The notes under the pieces are model-generated. The model saw only the letters and a program-made list of their open reading frames with translations, did no database searches and was not told the origin of the DNA. A stretch of DNA of 64,000 nt from Variovorax sp. KK3 (lineage in GTDB: Bacteria > Pseudomonadota > Gammaproteobacteria > Burkholderiales > Burkholderiaceae_C): contig NZ_LYVO01000005.1 of the NCBI RefSeq assembly GCF_001984055.1, forward strand, positions 1-64,000, read 5' to 3'. The position numbers and the translations under genes were made by a program. Position 1 is the first letter of the stretch. Every line of letters begins with the position of its first letter. This document shows positions 55,355-63,315 of the stretch, in pieces.

Positions 55355-58300
55355 CTATGCGGCTTCGGCCATCGACACGGCGGACTCCATGTCCACCGCC
55401 ACGATGCGCGAGACACCCTGCTCCTGCATGGTCACGCCGATGAGCTGCTGGGCCATCTCCATCGCGATCTTGTTGTGGCTGATGAAGAGGAACTGGGTTT
55501 CGCGGCTCATGGCGGTCACGAGTTTGGCATAGCGTTCGGTGTTGGCGTCGTCCAGCGGCGCATCCACTTCGTCGAGCAGACAGAAAGGTGCCGGGTTCAG
55601 CTGGAAGATGGCGAACACCAGCGCGATCGCGGTGAGCGCCTTCTCGCCACCCGACAACAGGTGGATGGTCTGGTTCTTCTTGCCCGGCGGCTGCGCCATC
55701 ACCTGCACGCCGGAGTCGAGGATCTCGTCGCCCGTCATCATCAGCTTGGCGTTGCCGCCGCCGAAGAGTTCGGGGAACATGCGGCTGAAGTGCTCGTTGA
55801 CGATCTTGAAGGTGCCGCCGAGCAGCTCGCGCGTTTCGGCGTCGATCTTGCGGATGGCGTCTTCCAGCGTGTTGATGGCCTCGTTGAGGTCGGCCGATTG
55901 GGCATCGAGAAAGGTCTTGCGTTCGCGTGCCGTGGCCAGCTCGTCGAGGGCGGCCAGGTTAACGGCGCCGAGCGCGGCCACCTCGCGGTGGAGCCGGTCG
56001 ATCTCGGACTGCAGGCCGGTCAGCCGCACCCTGTCGTCCTCGATGGACCGGGCGATGGCTTCCATGTCGGCCTGGGCATCGGCCAGCAGCTGCTGATATT
56101 GCTCGAAGCCCAGCCGCGCCGCCTGTTCCTTGAGCTGTAGCTCGGTGATGCGCTGGCGCAGCGGGTCGAGTTCGCGCTCGAGTTGCAGGCGGCGCTCGTC
56201 GCTGGCGCGCAGCTTGAGGGTGAGGTCGTCGTACTGGCTGCGTGCGGCGCCCAATGAGCTTTCGCGCTCGAGCTTGAGGGACAGCGCATCTTGCAACCCG
56301 GCCTGCGCCGCGGCATCGGACAGGCGCCCGAGTTCGGCGCGTGCGCGTTCGTCCTCGTCAGCCAGCGATGCGGCCTGCTGGTTGGCCGTTTCGATCGCAC
56401 GATTGAGTTCGGCGCGACGCGCTTCGAGAGTGCGCTGCGAGAACACCGCCTCCTGCGCCTGGCGCTCCAGGCTGCGGTGCTGCTCGCGGCTGGCGGTCAG
56501 GGCGCGGCCGGCTTCGATCACGCGTTCGTCGAGCTGTGCGTGGCGCTCCTGGCTGTCGGCCAGCTGCATGTCCAGCTCTTCGAAGCGCGCCTCGGCGGCC
56601 ACACGCTTTTCTTGCAGCTCCTCGAGCTGGGCTTCGACTTCGCCGAGGTCGGCCGACAACTGCTCGCTGCGCGCGCGGGTCTGTTCGGCCAACTGGGTCA
56701 GGCGCAATGTCTCGACCTGGATTTCGTGTGCGCGCGACTGCGTGTCTGCCGCCTCGCGCCGGGCCGTGACCAGGCGCTGGGCGGCATCGCCATAAGCCGA
56801 CTCGGCGCGGGCCAATGCGGTGCGGGCTTCTTCGTTGATGAGCGTCTGGGCGCGCAGCTGGCGTTCCAGGTTTTCCATCTCCTGCTGGCGCGCCAAGAGG
56901 CCGGCCTGTTCGGAGTCCTGGGCATAGAAGCTCACGCTGTGGGCCGTGACGGCGTGGCCGCTCTGCACGTAGATGGCCTCGCCGGGCTGCAACCCGCCGC
57001 GCTGGCCGAGCGCTTCTTCCAGCGTCGGCGCGGTGTAGCAGCCGTGCAGCCAGTCGGCCAGCAGCGCCTGCTGGCCGGCATCGCCGAGGCGCAGCAGGTC
57101 CGACAGGCGCGGCAGCGTGCCGGCAGGCTGGGGCGCAGCGGCGCTCGGTGGGCTGTAGAAGGCCAGCTTGGCCGGCGGTGCATCGCTGCCGAAAGCGCGG
57201 ACCATGTCGAGCCGGCTGACTTCGAGCGCGCCCATGCGCTCGCGCAGTGCCGCTTCGAGCGCGTCTTCCCAGCCTTGCTCGATGTGAATGCGGCTCCACA
57301 GGCCTTGCAGGCTTTCGAGGCCATGCTTGGCCAGCCACGGGGCGAGCTTGCCGTCCGTCTTGACCTTTTCCTGCAGCGCCTTGAGCGCCTCCAGCCGGGC
57401 GGACAGCTCGGCATGGCGCGCGCCTTCCGTGTTCACCGCCTGCTGCTTCGCCCGGCGGTCCTCGTCGAGCTGGGGCACGGCTTCCTGCAGCTCGTGCAGG
57501 CGCGCATCGGCTTCGCTCGCGCTTTCCTGGGCTGCGGCAAGTTGTTCCTGCATGTCATGAAGGCGAGCCTCGTCGGGCGCGGCCAGTGCCTTCTGGTCGC
57601 CTTGCAGGCGCTCGGCGCGTTGCGTGAGTTGACGCACCTGGTCGTCGATGTTGCGCTGGTCCGCCGCCAGCACCTGAATCTGCTGCTGCACCTGCGTGAC
57701 GCTCGCGCGCTGGGCATTGGCTTCGTCCTGCGCACGCTGCTGCGCTTCTTCGAGGGCGGGCATGCGGGCGTCGTGCTCTTCGAGTTGCGCGGCCAGCAGT
57801 TCGGCCTGCTCCTCGGCGTTGACGCCCTGCCCGGCCAGCGTCTCGATCTCGGCCTCGGCGTCGTCGCGCCGGGTGTTCCACTGGCCCGCCTGCTCGGTGA
57901 GCTGCACCAGCCGTTGCTCGACGCGCTGCCGGCCTTCGACCACGAAGCGGATCTCGCCTTCGAGCCGGCCGACCTCGGCACTGGCTTCATAGAGCCGGCC
58001 CTGGGCCTGGTTGACCTGGTCGCCGGCGGCGTAATGCGCCTGGCGCACCGTCTCGAGGTCGGCCTCGACGTGGCGCAGGTCGGCCGTGCGCGACTCGAGG
58101 TCGTTGATGGCCTTTTCGCCGTCGGCCTTGACCTTGGCCTGGTCGCCTTCGCTCTCGCTGCGCTTGAGGAACCACAGTTGATGCTGCTTGCGCGTGGCGT
58201 CCGCCTGCAGCGTGTTGTAGCGCGTGGCCACCTCGGCCTGCATCTCCAGCCGCTCGAGGTTGCTGTTGAGTTCGCGCAGGATGTCTTCGACGCGGGTGAG

Positions 58301-58870
58301 GTTCTCGCGCGTGTCTCCGAGGCGGTTTTCGGTTTCGCGGCGGCGCTCTTTGTACTTGGAGACGCCGGCTGCTTCCTCGAGGAACAGGCGCAGTTCCTCG
58401 GGCTTGGACTCGATGATCCGGCTGATGGTGCCCTGGCCGATGATGGCGTAGGCGCGAGGGCCGAGGCCGGTGCCCAGGAACACGTCCTGCACGTCGCGCC
58501 GGCGTACGGGCTGGTTGTTGATGTAGTAGCTGGAATTGCCGTCGCGCGTGAGCACGCGCTTGACCGCGATCTCGGTGAACTGCGACCACTGGCCGCCGGC
58601 ACGATGGTCGGCGTTGTCGAACACCAGTTCGACGCTGGAGCGGCTGGCCTGCTTGCGGGTGGTCGTGCCATTGAAGATCACGTCCTGCATCGATTCGCCG
58701 CGCAGCTCGGACGCGCGCGATTCGCCCAGCACCCAGCGCACCGCATCCATGATGTTCGACTTGCCGCAGCCATTGGGACCGACCACGCCCACCAGTTGGC
58801 CGGGCAGCAGGAAGTTGGTGGGTTCCGCGAAAGACTTGAAGCCGGAGAGCTTGATGGAGTTGAGACGCAC
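55355..58870 (-). CDS. smc: Chromosome segregation protein SMC
   Basis: An 1171-residue SMC ATPase that organises the chromosome with ScpAB. Walker A is VGPNGCGKSNIMDAVRW (about 30-46). Long coiled coils surround a hinge near the middle (with GLQPGEAIYVQSG). The C-terminal head has the LSGGEKALTAIALVFAIF signature and Walker B FCLLDEVDAPLDD. The start is GTG at 58870, giving VRLNSIKLSGFKSF, the usual beginning. The upstream open frame is antisense-like leader. Confidence 0.96.
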   Translation of the reverse strand: MRLNSIKLSGFKSFAEPTNFLLPGQLVGVVGPNGCGKSNIMDAVRWVLGESRASELRGESMQDVIFNGTTTRKQASRSSVELVFDNADHRAGGQWSQFTEIAVKRVLTRDGNSSYYINNQPVRRRDVQDVFLGTGLGPRAYAIIGQGTISRIIESKPEELRLFLEEAAGVSKYKERRRETENRLGDTRENLTRVEDILRELNSNLERLEMQAEVATRYNTLQADATRKQHQLWFLKRSESEGDQAKVKADGEKAINDLESRTADLRHVEADLETVRQAHYAAGDQVNQAQGRLYEASAEVGRLEGEIRFVVEGRQRVEQRLVQLTEQAGQWNTRRDDAEAEIETLAGQGVNAEEQAELLAAQLEEHDARMPALEEAQQRAQDEANAQRASVTQVQQQIQVLAADQRNIDDQVRQLTQRAERLQGDQKALAAPDEARLHDMQEQLAAAQESASEADARLHELQEAVPQLDEDRRAKQQAVNTEGARHAELSARLEALKALQEKVKTDGKLAPWLAKHGLESLQGLWSRIHIEQGWEDALEAALRERMGALEVSRLDMVRAFGSDAPPAKLAFYSPPSAAAPQPAGTLPRLSDLLRLGDAGQQALLADWLHGCYTAPTLEEALGQRGGLQPGEAIYVQSGHAVTAHSVSFYAQDSEQAGLLARQQEMENLERQLRAQTLINEEARTALARAESAYGDAAQRLVTARREAADTQSRAHEIQVETLRLTQLAEQTRARSEQLSADLGEVEAQLEELQEKRVAAEARFEELDMQLADSQERHAQLDERVIEAGRALTASREQHRSLERQAQEAVFSQRTLEARRAELNRAIETANQQAASLADEDERARAELGRLSDAAAQAGLQDALSLKLERESSLGAARSQYDDLTLKLRASDERRLQLERELDPLRQRITELQLKEQAARLGFEQYQQLLADAQADMEAIARSIEDDRVRLTGLQSEIDRLHREVAALGAVNLAALDELATARERKTFLDAQSADLNEAINTLEDAIRKIDAETRELLGGTFKIVNEHFSRMFPELFGGGNAKLMMTGDEILDSGVQVMAQPPGKKNQTIHLLSGGEKALTAIALVFAIFQLNPAPFCLLDEVDAPLDDANTERYAKLVTAMSRETQFLFISHNKIAMEMAQQLIGVTMQEQGVSRIVAVDMESAVSMAEAA

Positions 58871-58982
58871 GGCTGATGTGGGCCTGAGGTGAGCCCAAGG
58901 TGTTGATTTGTAAGGAAATACTCGCCGGCCAGAAGCTCCGTCGCCGGCTGTCACCCGAGGCCGGGATGATAACGTGCGGGCC

Positions 58983-59483
58983 ATGAGCGATATCCCTCGG
59001 CCCTCCCGTCTTGCTGCCTCTTTCGAACGCCGAACGGTCCTCTTCGGCGGCTTGGCTGCGGCGCTCGGCCTGGGCGCCTGCAGCAGCACCGACCGCGCCG
59101 AGCCTTACGGCAGCAACGAGTGGCTGCAAAGCGGCGCCAACCGAATCGCCAACCTCGCGCTGCGCGACAACCTGCAGTCGATACGACGGGTGCAGTTGTC
59201 GCTGTACCGGCGCAATCCGCGGGAGTGGCGAAAGTGGTCGGCCAGTGCCGAAGATGCGACGCAGCGCACGTGGGACGCGATCACACAGGGCGCGCCACTG
59301 CCCCAATTGCGCGGCGCCACGGGCATCGAGTCGATCCGGCTCGCGTTCGAGACCCAGCCCAAGCCATACGACGGCGACCGAATCGCGGCCCTCGTCGTCG
59401 GATGGGCAGCCCTGCTCAAACAGGCCAACGGCGACACCTGGGAGCAGACCATGCTCGACGGCGTAAACGCCGACGCCGATTAA
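58983..59483 (+). CDS. Putative lipoprotein, possibly cut short at its C-terminus
   Basis: A 166-residue predicted lipoprotein with a twin-basic start (FERRTVLFGG), a hydrophobic stretch and lipobox LGAC near residue 31, followed by SSTDRAEPYGSNEWL. The mature part is helical and charged (NLQSIRRVQLSLYRRNPREW). I do not know its function. From memory, related proteins in Burkholderiales appear to run longer after the YDGDRIAALVVG stretch, and a Tn7-like element begins just beyond this gene, so the last residues may be altered by insertion. That is inference. It is divergent from smc. Confidence 0.68.
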   Translation: MSDIPRPSRLAASFERRTVLFGGLAAALGLGACSSTDRAEPYGSNEWLQSGANRIANLALRDNLQSIRRVQLSLYRRNPREWRKWSASAEDATQRTWDAITQGAPLPQLRGATGIESIRLAFETQPKPYDGDRIAALVVGWAALLKQANGDTWEQTMLDGVNADAD

Positions 59484-59501
59484 CTAAGGTTGCTGAGATT
59501 T

Positions 59502-59522
59502 TTGACTAAGCGCCCTAGTCAA
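59502..59522. repeat. Inverted repeat (7-7-7) just after lipoprotein gene
   Basis: TTGACTA and TAGTCAA are perfect complements separated by seven bases, about 20 bases after the lipoprotein stop. On neither strand is it followed by a U-tract, so it is not a classical terminator. It could be an operator or part of the transposon end. Confidence 0.5.
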
Positions 59523-59848
59523 TTGCCGATACTTTGGCCACACCTTGGCGAACACCCGGCAAGCCCACTGCTGACGGGACCAAGTGGAGCAGCCGTTTCC
59601 GAGGAGCCGTAGCACGTCTATTGGGCATCCCGGAGGGTATCCCTGGGAGTCAACGCGTTTAGATCGAGGGAAGAGATCGCTGAGGCTCTGTCACGGGCCA
59701 CGCAGCAGGCACCCACTACGCCTCTTCAGTGATCCCGTCCTGGCCGCCACGCCAGCCTGTCGTGTCGAGCGCCGCATGGCGCTGCCTACGTGCCTACGAA
59801 CTCGCCAATGCGATTCACCTTAGGCTCAGAAAGCCACTGCCGAGCAGT

Positions 59849-59869
59849 TCGTCCGATCGAACCGGACGA
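59849..59869. repeat. Inverted repeat (7-7-7) containing CGATCGAACC
   Basis: TCGTCCG and CGGACGA are perfect complements around ATCGAAC. The core shares the decamer CGATCGAACC with the site at 60148. It may be a binding site for transposon proteins such as TnsB or a regulator. Confidence 0.45.
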
Positions 59870-59977
59870 CTCATCTGTTCTAGCAAGTTCCGATGGCTCT
59901 TCGAATCACAACCCATGAGGCCGTTTTGAGCCGCCGCTCGCATCCCTCAGCGAGATCCTCCAACGGCTGTTGAGAAC

Positions 59978-60118
59978 TTACCTCGCCAGTCGCATCGCGG
60001 AGTCGTGACCGCATCGCCGGCGGCCAACAGCAATGATCGACGTCACCGAGACGATCACGCCGAGCACCAAGGCTGTCAGGGCTACTAGCGCGTGCTGCTC
60101 ACTTTGCAGAAAGCACAT
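59978..60118 (-). CDS. Possible small membrane protein (46 residues)
   Basis: A 47-codon frame (with stop) beginning MCFLQSEQHALVAL with one long hydrophobic stretch (about residues 10-32) and a basic end (GRRRCGHDSAMRLAR). No convincing ribosome site precedes it. It lies antisense to tnsA, in the presumed transposon-end segment. The hydrophobic helix is the only support. Confidence 0.25.
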   Translation of the reverse strand: MCFLQSEQHALVALTALVLGVIVSVTSIIAVGRRRCGHDSAMRLAR

Positions 60119-60150
60119 TTAACGGTAGATACTGTCCGTAAGAGCCGCGA

Positions 60151-60165
60151 TCGAACCAAGTTCGA
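60151..60165. repeat. Palindrome upstream of tnsABC
   Basis: TCGAAC and GTTCGA flank CAA in a perfect 15-base dyad. It lies 14 bases before a candidate -35 box of the tnsABC promoter and about 100 bases before the tnsA start, a good position for an operator or TnsB site. Confidence 0.5.
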
Positions 60166-60178
60166 CACAAAAGACGGC

Positions 60179-60207
60179 TTGAATCTTGCGCTCCGCCCGA
60201 CTAGGCT
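60179..60207 (+). promoter_or_regulatory. Candidate sigma-70 promoter of tnsABC
   Basis: TTGAAT (60179-60184) and TAGGCT (60202-60207) are spaced 17 bases apart, about 58 bases before the tnsA start. The -10 is weak. The call rests on spacing and location only. Confidence 0.3.
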
Positions 60208-60265
60208 AAACCATAGATGACCCTCCCGAAGCGCGCCACCCATCGCTTCGGTTCCCTGCCGGCAA

Positions 60266-61072
60266 TTGCTAATAGGTTGCTACGTGGACTGGCCACACGA
60301 CCCCTCCCTCTATCCGACGTATCTGCGCCCCCGGGTTAGACGGGGGTTCGGACTGGGCGAGGGCGCCGCCTACCAGCCATGGATCAGAGTAAGGGACTTC
60401 GGCTCCAAGGGAACCTGCTCCAACTTCAAAGGCGTCAAGATTCGACGTCCCTTCCACTTCCTCTCTTCTCTGGAGGCGACGAACTACCTGCTGCTAGAAC
60501 GAGATCCAGATGTACTTGACATTCGAGAGCAGTATCCAATCCTGGATCTGAAGAGCACCCTGCAGCTCTGCGCGCAGCACAAGATCAAGCATGGCAAGCG
60601 ATCCGGCTTTCCGGAGCCATTCACCATTGACTTTATGGTGACTAGGCGCGAGGCATACGGAACATCCATCCAAGCGCAAAGCATCAAATCGGCCGCGGAC
60701 CGCAGACTTCCGAAGGTCCAGGAGCGCCTGAACATTGAGTATCAATGGTGCAAGGAAGTTGGAGTTCCGTGGGCTTGCGTTGAGACCGAAGATTTCACCA
60801 AACAGCTCCTGCGCAACCTTCGATTCATTAGGCGCTGGTTCGTAGACCGGTACGACCCCAATGAGGAGTCCGCGCAGCGCTTTGCTGATGCCTTCGCGAG
60901 GAGCTATCAACTCGGGACACCACTGACTGAACTCATCCGCATGGCGGGCTCGCGGTGTTGTTACCGGCATACGGCGGAGAACCTCTTTCAGTACTGCGCT
61001 TGGACAAATCTGCTCAAAGTTGATCTTCGTCGGCCGATCTCACTAAACCACAGCGTAGTCCTTCATCTATGA
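60266..61072 (+). CDS. tnsA: TnsA-like heteromeric transposase endonuclease subunit
   Basis: A 268-residue homologue of Tn7 TnsA, the restriction-endonuclease-fold subunit that cuts the 5' ends of the element so that it moves by cut-and-paste. The family hallmark VLDIREQYPI is present. Candidate catalytic residues are Glu70 (SSLEATNYLL), Asp122 (PFTIDFMVTR) and Lys141 (QAQSIKSAAD), followed by QERLNIEYQWCKEVGVPWACV as in TnsA. The first codon is TTG; a GTG six codons later is an alternative, and there is no ATG nearby. Its stop overlaps the tnsB start by ATGA. Length agrees with Tn7 TnsA (273). Confidence 0.93.
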   Translation: MLIGCYVDWPHDPSLYPTYLRPRVRRGFGLGEGAAYQPWIRVRDFGSKGTCSNFKGVKIRRPFHFLSSLEATNYLLLERDPDVLDIREQYPILDLKSTLQLCAQHKIKHGKRSGFPEPFTIDFMVTRREAYGTSIQAQSIKSAADRRLPKVQERLNIEYQWCKEVGVPWACVETEDFTKQLLRNLRFIRRWFVDRYDPNEESAQRFADAFARSYQLGTPLTELIRMAGSRCCYRHTAENLFQYCAWTNLLKVDLRRPISLNHSVVLHL

Positions 61073-63315
61073 CGACTGAGTCCTATCCACCCGCAGAAAC
61101 CACCCAGGTGGCAATCGGACTGCTTCTGCGATTCGCAGACTCCAAAACCAAGAATCCGATGCGCATAACGCACGTCTTCAGAAGCACTGTCTACGTCACG
61201 GAGTATTCAACCCCGTCTGCAGCGGCTTCAGCTCGGAAGCCTCATCGCCTCTCCAAGCACGAGGTGACGAGAGATCTCGAGTCGGGTAGAGCTGAACTCT
61301 GCAAGGCCGCACTGCCAGAGGAGCTTTTTCGAAGGCATCCCGCTCCGCGGACTGAAGAGAATTGCATGCCAAACGCACTCAGGGACAAACAAACCTGCGA
61401 CATCGCGCTGTCTTGGATAGCGCCACTCATAGAGACCTTCGATGTCGAGGCGAACCTGGCGCGCAAGCGCTTCAAGTCAGAGATCCAGAATCGAGCCGAT
61501 GAACTTGACATGAGATTTCTCACGCTCTGGCGCCTGATACTTCGCTACTACTACTTCGGACGCATTAAAGAAGGCCTCACACCGTTGGTTCCAGGCCCGG
61601 AGCCTGGAACGAACAAGGTAGTCTCAACGTCGGAAGGGCAACGCGATCAGAACTCAGTTAGGCATCGGCGAGGCCGCCAACCACTGTTGACAGGACGTCG
61701 CGTGACAAACACCTTCGTCGTCGACGAGGAGGATGTTCTTGAAATGGTCAGCGCCACCAAGCGATGCACCCACGGCCCAACCACGCTCGTAGCCGCACAC
61801 GACGATTACATGACGACTGAATTCGCGAAGCGGTATCCGGAAATCTATGCAGACTATATGAGTGGTCTTCGCGTCTTGCCTGTGACGTATGCCCAGTTCC
61901 GGAGATACATGAAGGCTCACATCGAGTTCGACGAAGACATTGCCCGCAATCTCCCCGCACTCGCCGGAAATGACCCCGGACATCCATCGGACACAAGTGG
62001 GCCAGGCGACATCTATGAGGTCGACGCGACAGGCGGAAGGATCGCATTGGTGACAATAGACGAGTACGGCAATGCGATCTTGGTGGGCAGCCCATGGATC
62101 TATATCGTCGTCGATAGATGGAGCCGTTACATCGTCAGCATATATGTGACCTTGGGCTCTCCGTCATGGGAGGAAGTCAAATACGCCCTCCTTGTCGCCT
62201 TTACGTCAAGGGTGTCTCGATTCAGATTTCTCGGCATCGAGATAAGCGACGAGGTCTGGCCAGTTGGTCGCGTCTGTTCCGTAATGGCGCATGACCGTGG
62301 AAGCGAGTTCATTGGCGGCTGCTACCTTGAAGCAGCCGTACAGGATCTAAGAATCGAGTCGCACACCATGCCCCCATTTAAACCGGATTGCAGAGCGGTG
62401 ATCGAGCGACTTAATCTTGCTCTCAAAAAAAGGATGGCGAGCTCTCGCTTGCCTGGCGTCTATGCCGATCGCCCTCTCGATCCCCCTTCAAGGCGACACA
62501 CCAAGAACGCCCAGAATATTGCAGCGACCAGCCTACGAGACATTTATAGCTCCCTCATCAATATCGTTATTGACCACAACAACGCGCCACACAAAATGCT
62601 AGAGAGTGACGAAAGAATGATCCAAGCAGGGGTTCCCCCGACTCCGCAGGCCGCATACCTCTGGGGTTGCCGTGAACTGACAGGTGCAAGGGTATCGCCA
62701 TTGACCGAACAGGATCTAATGCATCGACTTTATTCGGTCGGAACAGGATCAATTGCCAAGGAGCGACTGAAGTTCGAGAAGCGTCTTTACGAGCCTAGTG
62801 ACGAGAAGGCGATTCCGCTGGCGCGGTCATCGACGAGCAATCCACGATCAGTCAAAGTGCGATTCGACAAAACCTTCCCCGAGGAGGCCTTTGTGGTCAG
62901 CAAGACCGGCGCATGGTCCTCGTGGAAGATGATTGAGACAGATCGCCAACAAATCCGGGGAGTAACGATAGACGAGGAGAAGGCGCTCGAGACGCCAGGC
63001 AAACTGCTCAAGGCAGAAGCAGAAGACCGGAGCAGGAGACGTCGGTACTCGCAACGAAAAAGCATTGCACCTGCTCGGCAACCCCCGATACATGCCAACA
63101 AGGCAGAGACTGCGGTCCTTCGCCACGACGATACCTCTGAGATGAAACAAGGACTGACCGGCAGGAACAGCGAGCCGACCATCAACACCACGGCACATAG
63201 CGCTGCCGCTACTCCGAGTTGGAAGCAGTTGGAGGACGCCGAGCGTGTTGCGATCATCAGTAGGACGATTGAACGTAGAGCAGCAGCAGGCGGCGATGAA
63301 GGTGCAGCATCATGA
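61069..63315 (+). CDS. tnsB: TnsB-like DDE transposase
   Basis: A 748-residue DDE-type integrase-fold transposase that binds the element ends and joins the 3' ends to target DNA. The catalytic triad reads Asp319 (IYEVDATGG), Asp409 (VMAHDRGSEF) and Glu446 (AVIERLNLAL), embedded in an rve-type core (about 310-460). The N-terminal part has helix-turn-helix-like end-binding regions, and the C-terminus is charged, as expected for contact with TnsC. Slightly longer than Tn7 TnsB (702). It overlaps tnsA and tnsC by ATGA, giving a coupled operon. Local GC is near 47% at 62101-62160, well below the host genes. Confidence 0.95.
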   Translation: MTTESYPPAETTQVAIGLLLRFADSKTKNPMRITHVFRSTVYVTEYSTPSAAASARKPHRLSKHEVTRDLESGRAELCKAALPEELFRRHPAPRTEENCMPNALRDKQTCDIALSWIAPLIETFDVEANLARKRFKSEIQNRADELDMRFLTLWRLILRYYYFGRIKEGLTPLVPGPEPGTNKVVSTSEGQRDQNSVRHRRGRQPLLTGRRVTNTFVVDEEDVLEMVSATKRCTHGPTTLVAAHDDYMTTEFAKRYPEIYADYMSGLRVLPVTYAQFRRYMKAHIEFDEDIARNLPALAGNDPGHPSDTSGPGDIYEVDATGGRIALVTIDEYGNAILVGSPWIYIVVDRWSRYIVSIYVTLGSPSWEEVKYALLVAFTSRVSRFRFLGIEISDEVWPVGRVCSVMAHDRGSEFIGGCYLEAAVQDLRIESHTMPPFKPDCRAVIERLNLALKKRMASSRLPGVYADRPLDPPSRRHTKNAQNIAATSLRDIYSSLINIVIDHNNAPHKMLESDERMIQAGVPPTPQAAYLWGCRELTGARVSPLTEQDLMHRLYSVGTGSIAKERLKFEKRLYEPSDEKAIPLARSSTSNPRSVKVRFDKTFPEEAFVVSKTGAWSSWKMIETDRQQIRGVTIDEEKALETPGKLLKAEAEDRSRRRRYSQRKSIAPARQPPIHANKAETAVLRHDDTSEMKQGLTGRNSEPTINTTAHSAAATPSWKQLEDAERVAIISRTIERRAAAGGDEGAAS

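Larger units (their letters stand above)
59484..60265. other. Segment holding the transposon end and tnsABC promoter region
   Basis: 782 bases between the lipoprotein and tnsA. The near end of the Tn7-like element should be inside, but its exact tip could not be fixed. Visible structure: an inverted repeat TTGACTA / TAGTCAA (59502-59522), another TCGTCCG / CGGACGA (59849-59869), and TCGAAC-CAA-GTTCGA (60151-60165). The decamer CGATCGAACC occurs at 59854 and 60148. A short frame at 59729-59929 may be a gene remnant; a minus-strand small frame is listed separately. Confidence 0.55.
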
